Shown here piece by piece: positions 56,755 through 64,000 of a stretch of DNA of 64,000 nucleotides. Source of the stretch: Glebionis coronaria. Taxonomy: Eukaryota; Streptophyta; Magnoliopsida; Asterales; Asteraceae. How positions within the stretch are numbered: the stretch's first letter is position 1; every line of letters begins with the position of its first letter. Under the pieces are notes generated by a model, which had not been told where the DNA came from, did no database searches, and worked only from the letters and a program-made list of their open reading frames with translations. A program made the position numbers and the translations under genes. The stretch lies in the NCBI GenBank assembly GCA_025667525.1, contig CM046882.1:211590592-211654591 (forward strand), in the 5' to 3' direction.

Positions 56755-56759
56755 CGTGG
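56755..56759. repeat. Target site duplication of Gypsy-E, right copy
   Basis: CGTGG, identical to 40640-40644. The interrupted LTR resumes here with CGTGGTTTTGTG. Confidence 0.9.
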
Positions 56760-59518
56760 TTTTGTGTTTTTATGTGAAATAGGTACAAAATATAAAAAGG
56801 AAAGAAAACACGGGATTTCACGGTCAATTGTTGAAGAAAAGTCCAAGAAAAAGACAAAGACAAAGAACCAAAAGTGTACCAAAGATCACGAAAACCGGCA
56901 AAATCGACACGGGTTTAAAGGAAAGATCATGGAAGCTGAAATCGAGCTCGTTTTTAGTGGATTTTAATCTTAATGAAGTTAATTGGGCTTATGGGTCCCA
57001 CATTTGGGTATTGGGCCCAGAAGCCCAATATTGAAAAACATTTATTCACACATGGGCCTAAAAGCCCATTTAAGGAGAAAGTCTATCTACTTTTGGTTCA
57101 AAAGCCTAATATGGCCCAATTCATATTTACATTTGAGACGGATGGAATTTACATGGGCTCAAGCCTATGTGACAACAAGTAATAAACGGCTGAAGTAATA
57201 TTTGAAGAAGAAATTACAAGGCCCAAAGATAATTTTCAAGAGAAGGGAGCAAATAAATTGGACAGGCCCATTAGGTCAAATCTTATGAAACGGTGAAAGT
57301 TAAAATAACTTTTCACTTCACCTATTTGGTCAACCCTCACTCTCACACACGTTTATCTTTACCCACCCACTCATACCTTCGTTACATCCTATGCGACTCT
57401 CACTTTTATCTTTCTCTCAAAAATAACCAGACACCAAACCTTATTAACCCAAACCCTAAATCTAAAAACCAAAAATTGGGGCTTTTTAAATTAAAAGGCA
57501 CGTATAACTCACGACCCTCAAATATATCACCATCTAAATCGGAGCAGCATGATCTGGTCCTCAATCAAACGTGGCACCTTTTCCCTATTTTGACTGGGTG
57601 ATACACATCACCACCACCATCCCTCCAATTAAATCAAGCCACCTCAGATTCGAAGAAGCACAACAAGCACAACCCCTTGACACGTTGGCAATCCGTGTGC
57701 AAGGGGTGTCATTTCAGCCGTTAATCAAAAGAAAGAAGAAGAAAATGAAGTTTGAAGGGTCAAGATTTAATTTCTGCTCAACAAACCCTAATCAGCAGGC
57801 TTGGGGTTTGCCAATAAAAACCCCCTCATTCTGTAATTCTTGTGGGCCATTTTTATTTTTTTATTATGCTTAAATAGTTTTTAGGATCTTTGTAATTTTT
57901 TTCCTTTCCAGTATTTGTAATTTCTCTTTAATATTAATAAAATTTTATGTAAGGTTATTCCAAATCGTGTCTTATTATTTTTTCTGTTAAATTTTTTTAT
58001 TTACAATTTATTCTATTCATAATTCGATTATAGTAATTAAAAGTAAAAGTGGATAGAAAAACTTCCCCACTGGAAGTTTATACAAATCTGGTTCGAATAG
58101 TAGTACTGGTTCGTGGTTCGATGGAGATGTTTGGGTGAAAGGTGGTTTCGTCTCGGTTAAGTAAGACGGCTCAGCGCCGCATCTTCGTCTCAAATGTTTT
58201 CTACAAAAGGTGTGTTACTAGTTTAATTTCATGTTATTTTTATACTTTTAATAAATTTGTGTTAGTGATTTTTATTAGTTAAATGTTTAATGGATTAGGG
58301 TTTGATGATTATGTTGAGTCTGTTTAATTTTTATGTTGATGAGATTTACTGTTGGGATTTCAGTATAAGAATTATGTGAGTAGTTTTATTTGAAATTTTT
58401 TAATCTGATAAATAGAATACTAGTAGTTTAATCTATGTCAAATGGGGATTGGATAAGTCTGTATTGTTTCTGCTTCACATATAAACTTGTTAGTTTATTA
58501 AATCTGATTTTATTTGTTTAGTTTGTTTAAGGTTTGAATTATTGATTTAATCTGCTGATATTTGGATGCCTGCTCCTAGTTTTAGTTTTGCTGATATAGT
58601 TTCTCTTTGCTGAATGATATTGGTATCACATTACTGTTATAGTGCTGATTTGCTGATATACTAGTTTTCTTTGAATATTTTGATTGCTTGTTGCTTTAGT
58701 TCTTTTTTGCTGATTTGGTTCATTTTTACTAATCTTTGTGAGTGTTGCTGTATTATTTTAGCACAGACTCATTTGGTCTGTGCAAGCTTCATTTAATTTG
58801 ATTAGCCAAAAAATTGATCCATCAAAAAGAAAAAAAGTTTCCACGTAGGGACTCGAACCCTTGACCTCCCGTTCATCAGCTCAACGTCTTAGCCATCTCC
58901 TCTAGTTCCTTATTTGTGTTTAGTTACAGCTTTAATACTTAATATAGGATAATTAATTTTGCTGTCAGTTTTTTATCTAGATTTAATTTAGTTAATATTT
59001 TCTTTATCATTTATTTTACATAAATAGTTTATTTAATACTTTTTAATTAAAAGTTTTTATAAATTTACTCTTTTAAAGCTTAAGAAAAGTTTAAAAAAAA
59101 TATTAAAAAAAATAAATAAAAAACAAAATAAATATTTTATTCATTTTTAGGAATTTAAAACTATTTTTAAAATTAGTTTTTAAAATTCGTTTTTAATTAA
59201 TTTAGTTTTCTATAAGAATAGTTTTAAATAGATTTTGTTTAAATAAAAAGTTTTAGTTAAATATTAATTAGATTAAACTAGATTTATGTTTTGTTTAAAT
59301 AGTTTAAATTAGTTTATAATTTTTAAATTAGTTTAATTAGTTTTAATTAAGATTTTTAATAGTTAAAAAGTATTTTATTAAATAGTTTTAGTTTTAAATA
59401 CCAAAAAAAGTTTAATTTACCAAGAACAATTAATCTTACGTATAAATTAGATATCAATTCGAGTGAGTCGAGGAACGAAAAATAGACATAGAAAGAAATT
59501 GTAAAAATTCATACATTA
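56760..59518 (+). repeat. Gypsy-D 3' LTR, right piece
   Basis: Continues the LTR begun at 40547: TTTTGTGTTTTTATGTGAAATAGG matches 35289 onward (split here: TTTTGTGTTTTT, then ATGTGAAATAGG). It contains GGGCCCA-rich sequence near 57.0 kb, a damaged TATA (CCAATAAAAA, 57811-57820), a tRNA-like module near 58.84-58.91 kb, AT-rich sequence, and ends CATACATTA at 59518. Small ORFs near 57.0-57.9 kb are not supported. Confidence 0.8.
58831..58909 (-). other. tRNA-like module inside Gypsy-D LTR (antisense)
   Basis: Minus strand: A-box-like TGGCTAAGACGTTG (58895-58882) and a perfect-looking B box GGGTTCGAGTCCC (58860-58848), followed by a run of six Ts (58836-58831). It aligns with the module at 37.4 kb by its boxes and the shared GAGGTC between them, although much of the surrounding LTR has diverged. 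Antisense to the element, about 0.6 kb before the LTR end. Confidence 0.72.
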
Positions 59519-59924
59519 ATAACCTAAAAGCCGTTTATGAATTATGCTAATAAGATAAACGTTAGAACATAAAAGTATATCATCGGATACCGGAATCTCC
59601 AAAGGCAACGATCGAAGCTCGAGTGATCCATAAAACGAACACGAGAGGCTTCAATGATGACGATGAACCTAATAAATCACAATCACAAACAACCACAGGA
59701 CAAAGGTTGGAAGAGCACAAGTCCCCTCGTTATGTTAAACTAAGAAAGCGATAATATTTACAAGGATAAGCATGAGAATCCCCTACGAGGCACCTTGTTT
59801 TTGATAACCGAGTCAAAAGCTCGACTCGGATCCCCATAAAAGTGATCATTTAGGGATAATCATGGTTTGGTCATTATTGATGGGGCTTACATGATAAACA
59901 ATGCCCAAAAGTACATGGAGTACT
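59519..59924 (-). other. 3' UTR piece of RT-less element
   Basis: Homologous to about 46290-46578 of Gypsy-E (AAAGCCGTTTAT, then ACGAACACGAGAG and CGACTCGGATCCCC-type segments). The polypurine tract and LTR are not here. Confidence 0.75.
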
Positions 59925-60692
59925 TTAAAAACCTGATATACGTATACGGGGGTCAAAGATAGCGTCCTCGTTTTCATGGGATAAACGAACCAATGCCACT
60001 TCAACATGTGCTAAAACCAAGACCCCATAGGGGTCTAAGAAAAGAGATGAGAAATAGAAAGGTGGGGAAATGGGTAAGTCAAAATAATAAGCTACTCGAG
60101 GTAGACTCACATCAAGAAAATAGATAAGTTTTCCATTTATTGCATCGATGGAAGACTGAGATTTCCCTTTATAAGCAATTATGGGATCGTAAATCTCATC
60201 CTCGATGGAGAAATGTGAGGGAACATAAGGGGCTTCCCCCACACTAGATCCACACCAACCGTCGTCAAAAGGAGTAGACGAGGTGGTAGCACTCATATAA
60301 CGATGTGATGACGGAGTTAGCAATGTAGAAAAATCTTTTAAATTACTTTTAAAATCTTTTCCTTTTTCATCGTTTAAAAACTCTTTATGAAAACCCGATT
60401 TGATAATGTCGAAAATATTTGGCGTGTCAAATTCAAAATTAGTCGCGCTAAAAATCCTCACATTTAAGTCATTGGTGGGAGGGGGTGGTGGATTATATAA
60501 GTTCTCAAAACGTTTGTCAATAAATAACACCGCTCCCTCGGTGTCAACATACTCGTCATCCTCATGAACGTCGATCTCATCGATTTCTTCATCAAAGATA
60601 GGCTTGTCAAACCAAGGTTTGTCATTCCCTTCCTTGAGTATCTTAGAAACTCTCTCAAAAAGATCACGATCAAGCACGAAACCAACATTCAT
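59925..60692 (-). CDS. Unknown acidic ORF 2 of RT-less element
   Basis: 255 codons starting MNVGFVLDRDLFERVSK. The start codon overlaps the stop of the preceding ORF (ATGA). It has an acidic run (DEEIDEIDVHEDDEYVD), a Pro-run (YNPPPPPTND), a Ser/Thr-rich middle (SSHRYMSATTSS) and a hydrophobic end (FYFSSLFLDPYGVLVLAHVE). I recognise no family. It takes the position where RT and integrase are in Gypsy-E and ends just before the 3' UTR. Equally, it may be the C-terminal part of one protein with the previous ORF, separated by a frameshift. Confidence 0.6.
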   Translation of the reverse strand: MNVGFVLDRDLFERVSKILKEGNDKPWFDKPIFDEEIDEIDVHEDDEYVDTEGAVLFIDKRFENLYNPPPPPTNDLNVRIFSATNFEFDTPNIFDIIKSGFHKEFLNDEKGKDFKSNLKDFSTLLTPSSHRYMSATTSSTPFDDGWCGSSVGEAPYVPSHFSIEDEIYDPIIAYKGKSQSSIDAINGKLIYFLDVSLPRVAYYFDLPISPPFYFSSLFLDPYGVLVLAHVEVALVRLSHENEDAIFDPRIRISGF

Positions 60693-61591
60693 TTGTGGGA
60701 TTGTTGATAAGTTAAATCCTCACGAATGTGGTAAACGTAATTCTTATTCGAGGAGTGTTGATTATGTAACTCCTCGAGAATTGGATTTTTGGTGGTAAAA
60801 TGAGTTGGTTCGTCATCGAAAATAAGACGTTCCATCTCATTAAGTTCATCCTCGATTTTGGAAAGATCAACCTCACTTGTAGGTGGAAGTGGAGGCATAA
60901 GAGCTAGCTCTCGTTCAATGATTTCCTCAATCTTGGGATCAAAATCATAATCATCGTACTTCACACATTTCTTTTTAGCAGAATCAAAAATGGCATGTGG
61001 ATTTCGAAGTACGTGATCAATCTCGGCAAAATCGCCATCGTCATCGTTAAAGAAAGAGTCGATGTGAGCACTCACAACAATGGTCTTACAAGTCGAATGA
61101 CTATGCTTAGGTGACTTTTCTAAGACGTGAGGATCGATGTCGATAAAACCTTTCTCCTCAATGGGTGTTGGGCTAGGAAATGGAGGCACTTCGATGGAGT
61201 TAGAAGTTGAAGCCTCAAAGACGTGGTCCTTCGAAGGTGGTGAAGACGAGCCCATTTGGGTCATTGTCGTGATGGCACTAACGTCGCCCTTCGGAATTGG
61301 TTGTTCACTTGTTTCATCGAATACATCCCAAAGTAATTTTTCATTCATAAATTTACACATACCCTTTTGAATTAGGTACACGTATGCTTTATCATTAAAA
61401 TCCTCATCTTTAAAACCGTTCTTCTTAATTTTTTCAAAACATGCATTAAGCCTCATTCTTTCCGCTAAAGTGTACATTTTGAAATCATTAGGTTTAGAAA
61501 TATTAGGTTTTGAAATCTCGGTTTTTTCATTGTCATTAAACACTTGGGATTTACTCGTGAAAAAGTCCATTTTATCCTCCCCATATCTCAT
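60689..61591 (-). CDS. Unknown charged ORF 1 of RT-less element
   Basis: About 300 codons in the same frame as the protease upstream; only the TGA near 61625 separates them. It begins with MRYGEDKMDF, still protease tail. It then has a Lys/Glu/Asn-rich part (RMRLNACFEKIKKNGFKDED), a Pro/Ser part and an acidic part (DSFFNDDDGDFAEIDHV, then EIIERELALMPPLPP). No known catalytic motif is seen. A similar post-protease acidic region of unrelated sequence is found in Gypsy-C. Confidence 0.6.
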   Translation of the reverse strand: MRYGEDKMDFFTSKSQVFNDNEKTEISKPNISKPNDFKMYTLAERMRLNACFEKIKKNGFKDEDFNDKAYVYLIQKGMCKFMNEKLLWDVFDETSEQPIPKGDVSAITTMTQMGSSSPPSKDHVFEASTSNSIEVPPFPSPTPIEEKGFIDIDPHVLEKSPKHSHSTCKTIVVSAHIDSFFNDDDGDFAEIDHVLRNPHAIFDSAKKKCVKYDDYDFDPKIEEIIERELALMPPLPPTSEVDLSKIEDELNEMERLIFDDEPTHFTTKNPILEELHNQHSSNKNYVYHIREDLTYQQSHK

Positions 61592-61624
61592 AGTAAGTCT
61601 TCCCTCGTGAACGTCGATTACGGT

Positions 61625-62002
61625 TCAAGCCGTCGATAAAAATGGTCGGCCTAAAATAATGGGACATTTAGGGTCACACTCATAATCGGATATAACGAAA
61701 TCCGCGGGAAAAACAAACTTTCCAACTTTGACATAGACATCCTCGGCTATTCCAATTGGTATTAATGGTGTACAATTTGCAAGCTCGATTGTCATCTTTG
61801 TGGGGGTAAGATTAGGCAATCTCATCAATTTCCAAAGAGAATGAGGCATGAGATTGATGCTAGCACCTAAATCGGCAAGGGCTAAACATCCCTCAATCTT
61901 GGAAAAATCACAAGGTAATAGAAATTGGCCCGGATCCTCTTCCTTTCTCAGCATATGCCTTTTGGGTTTTTTTAAGAAGGATCGATGCACAAGTTTATTC
62001 AA
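61625..62002 (-). pseudogene. Protease of RT-less element
   Basis: Contains [36 protein letters not shown] with the intact active site DLGA, IGIAEDVYVKVGKFVFPADF and ILGRPFL. A TGA at 61625 follows shortly after GRPFL. The active-site part is whole, but upstream there is a frameshift between here and the gag tail (about 62002-62167). Confidence 0.85.
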
Positions 62003-62166
62003 GGGTTACTTTGGTAAGGTCGATAAAACTCTCTTTTTGAACCGTGGATGGAAGTACACGGGGGCGTGCACTCTTTTCCTTGGTCGCCACGTTCACCCCA
62101 TCGACATTAGAACAATAAGACGTCTTAGAAGTCGAGGGTTGAGAAGAAGGAACAAATCGAAATCCA

Positions 62167-62735
62167 TCAGAGGGTAGGGGTAATCACACGACCTTTTCCA
62201 ATAGACGTTGTGGCGACTTTGCATTGTTCTATCGGGTTTGGTACGGTGTTACTAGGTAACGTACTCGAAGACGAACTCGCTTGATTGCTCATTATGGCCG
62301 AAAACATCTTTTTAATCTCACTTTGTCCTTGATCGATTTTATTATTTTGACCTCTCAAAGTGTTGGAAAATTCGTTTTTCATCTCACGAATTTGCGTTTC
62401 CAATCTCTTCATATTAGCGTCATTTGATTTAACGTAATTTTGAAAATCATTTGAGCCATTAAAATTTTGATTGAAACCTTGGTTTTGATTCCCTCGTTGA
62501 AAGTTCCCTTGATTAGCGTTGTTTTGAAAATTCGAGTTTTGGTTGTTGTTATCTGGATTTTGCCAGTTTAAATTACGACCTTGATTATAACCTTGATTTT
62601 GATTCGAAAAATTTCCTTGTTGATTGTTTCCTTGAAAATTGTTTCGGTTTTGATTCGAAAAATTATTGCCTTGATTAAAATTTCCTTGTTGTGATGGACC
62701 GGCGTTATTTTGATTTTGATTAGAAAAATTATTGT
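62167..62735 (-). pseudogene. Gag tail of RT-less element, Asn/Gln-rich
   Basis: From 62735 to about 62420 the sequence encodes an Asn/Gln/Phe/Gly-rich tract. The open part from 62412 has MKRLETQIREMKNEFSNTLR (short coiled coil) and STLPSNTVPNP, as in Gypsy-E. The zinc knuckle expected between VKAV and this tract is not present. Confidence 0.75.
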
Positions 62736-63677
62736 TTAACGCAATGTCTCAACCGCTTTCACCGTAGCGGGAGCGTCTTTATTTTGCATTTCAATGAGAA
62801 AAGACGTAAACACATTTGTTAGCTTTTCGACTTTCGCATCAACTCTCTCAATGTCGCGATTAGAACTACTAACATTGGCGACATTGGCAACACTCGGTGT
62901 GTTGCGGAGTTGGTAAACCTTGGATCGATTTTCGATAATTATCAATGCATCTTTCGGAGTCTTACACAAAAAGTTGCCACCGGCGGCTAAATTCAACGAA
63001 TCTTGTTCTTGAAAATTAAGACCGTTGTAAAACGTGTCGATATGGTGCAACTTGGAAAAACCATGGTGAGGACATTTCCTAAGCAATTCCTTAAAACGAT
63101 CCCACGTGTCTCTTAAAGATTCATTCGGTTTTTGCTCAAATTTCGTAATTTCATTATTGAAAAACGTCGTCTTATACGGTGGGAAAAAATGATTAAAGAA
63201 CTTGGAGACGAGATCCTTCCACGTAATTATGGAATTAGGTGGCTCTTTCTCGTACCAATCCTTGGCGGCACCATCGAGCGAGTACGGAAAAAGCATAAGC
63301 TTGATGACCTCGGTGTCGACGTTCTTAAACTTGCTCGTGGCTAAAAGACGATCAAAATTCCGAATATGGTCGTGAGGATTATCGGCTTCACGACCTCGAA
63401 ACTTCGTAGCTTGGATTAACGAAAGCATTCCGCTCTTAATCTCAAAATTCTCCGCTTCGATAGCGGGAATTACGATCGCGTCTCCATAACCCTCGGTGGG
63501 CGCTTGGAGCAATTCCATCATCGAACGATTGTCGGCCATCTCGTCTAAGGTTTCTTCAACAACGATATTAGGAACGTTGGTTTCTAAATCTCGTCTACGT
63601 TGTCGATTCCTTCGATTACGATTGTGTCGATTCGAAGCGTCGCTAGAATTAAAATAATCCTTCGATCGAGTGCGCAT
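62736..63677 (-). CDS. Gag of RT-less element, N-terminal and core
   Basis: ATG 63677 gives MRTRSKDYFNSSDASNRHNR, then a basic Arg-rich stretch, MMELLQAPTEGYGDAIVIPA, LMLFPYSLDGAAKDWYEKEP, FFNHFFPPYKT, LRDTWDRFKELLRKCPHH and [21 protein letters not shown]. It is the only gag in the window whose whole core is open without a lesion. It ends VKAVETLR at 62736, where relatives go on into a CCHC knuckle. A possible splice acceptor (GCTTAG) lies three bases before the ATG. Confidence 0.85.
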   Translation of the reverse strand: MRTRSKDYFNSSDASNRHNRNRRNRQRRRDLETNVPNIVVEETLDEMADNRSMMELLQAPTEGYGDAIVIPAIEAENFEIKSGMLSLIQATKFRGREADNPHDHIRNFDRLLATSKFKNVDTEVIKLMLFPYSLDGAAKDWYEKEPPNSIITWKDLVSKFFNHFFPPYKTTFFNNEITKFEQKPNESLRDTWDRFKELLRKCPHHGFSKLHHIDTFYNGLNFQEQDSLNLAAGGNFLCKTPKDALIIIENRSKVYQLRNTPSVANVANVSSSNRDIERVDAKVEKLTNVFTSFLIEMQNKDAPATVKAVETLR

Positions 63678-64000
63678 GCACTAAGCATAGAATGGGAGGT
63701 AGCAAAGAAGATTCTTTTTGCGGCTTTTCGATTTTTCAATTTTTTTGGTTTTTGATTGTTTTTTAATTTTTTTGGAATTTTGTGTATTACGTAGACACAA
63801 ATCTACAAATCTCTCCTCGAATCAATTTCTCGATTAAAAGAGCCTCAAAGAATGAAAACGACCACGTGGAGTGAACGTCTTTGATGACTTTAGAACGTTG
63901 GTGGAACACCAAAACGTTCAAGAGGGTTTAATCTTGAAAACAAGCAAATATATATGATACGTAGATAATACTTGGGCGGCAAACCCTGGATTAGCCCTCT
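63678..64000 (-). other. 5' UTR of RT-less element
   Basis: Homologous to Gypsy-E 5' UTR at about 52253-52600. No ORF. The primer site and 5' LTR are beyond the window. Confidence 0.75.

Larger units (their letters stand above)
59519..64000 (-). mobile_element. RT-less gag-protease element, right end off-window (probably Gypsy-A)
   Basis: Minus-strand order from the right edge: 5' UTR, gag, protease, two ORFs of unknown function, 3' UTR cut at 59519 by the end of the Gypsy-D LTR. RT, RNase H and integrase are absent. 5' UTR, gag and 3' UTR all resemble Gypsy-E. Orientation and family fit the Gypsy-A 3' end at 14086-18282, so I infer one element split by the plus-strand cluster. The 3' UTR pieces do not meet exactly: about 1.4 kb of the Gypsy-E equivalent is missing between them. 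Confidence 0.7.

Noticed and set aside
56725..57873. Cluster of small plus-strand ORFs, possible host gene
   Set aside because: The stretch aligns with the LTR at 35.3-36.3 kb and the ORFs are not conserved in that copy.

Overview
The window is a nest of plant LTR retrotransposons. I found no convincing host gene, rRNA, functional tRNA or CRISPR array. The organism is a flowering plant, because the Ty3/gypsy elements have Athila-type features (tRNA-Asp-like primer sites, LTRs of about 1.8 to 3.8 kb, long 3' UTRs with a G-rich polypurine tract) and the Ty1/copia elements have plant TNT1-like domain order. The gag styles resemble those I associate with daisy-family (Asteraceae) genomes; that placement is from memory and only moderately sure.

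Layout. 1-1397 is a piece of a gypsy LTR. 1449-10718 (minus) is Copia-A, a decayed element with RT/RNase H, integrase, protease, a long coiled-coil region, gag, leader, primer site and 5' LTR, but no 3' LTR. 10616-14085 (plus) is Copia-B, a relative lying head-to-head with Copia-A; the two 5' LTRs overlap in a 103-bp palindrome. Copia-B is cut off inside gag at 14086 by Gypsy-A (minus), of which the 3' LTR (14086-17843) and part of the 3' UTR (to 18282) are visible. 18283-29742 (plus) is Gypsy-B, the most complete autonomous-type element, with two nearly identical LTRs and four coding lesions. 29743-35189 (plus) is Gypsy-C, which has gag and protease followed by an acidic ORF of unknown function and no RT or integrase. 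It runs into an LTR at 35190-38030, then an integrase remnant (Gypsy-D, 38033-38578), its 3' UTR and a second LTR of the same family (40547-40644 plus 56760-59518). Gypsy-E (minus, 40645-56754) is a full-length element inserted into that second LTR, with a perfect 5-bp target duplication (CGTGG). From 59519 to the right edge lies a minus-strand gag-protease-unknown element with no RT. I infer it is the rest of Gypsy-A.

How the parts relate. The inferred nesting is Copia-B interrupted by Gypsy-A, whose 3' UTR holds the plus-strand cluster (Gypsy-B, C, D), whose last LTR holds Gypsy-E. Gypsy-C shares 3' UTR and LTR family with the integrase-bearing Gypsy-D remnant, and Gypsy-A shares 5' UTR and gag type with Gypsy-E, so each looks like an RT-less passenger beside a related autonomous type.

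The least expected signals are: degenerate tRNA-like modules (A box, B box, T-run) inside three gypsy LTRs, always antisense to the element; dispersed CG-centred 8-mer motifs (ATTCCGAT, ATTGCGAC and similar) in gypsy LTRs and also in copia leaders; perfect short palindromes directly after the TATA box in four LTR types; and repeated polypurine-tract-like motifs around a conserved hairpin in the gypsy 3' UTRs.
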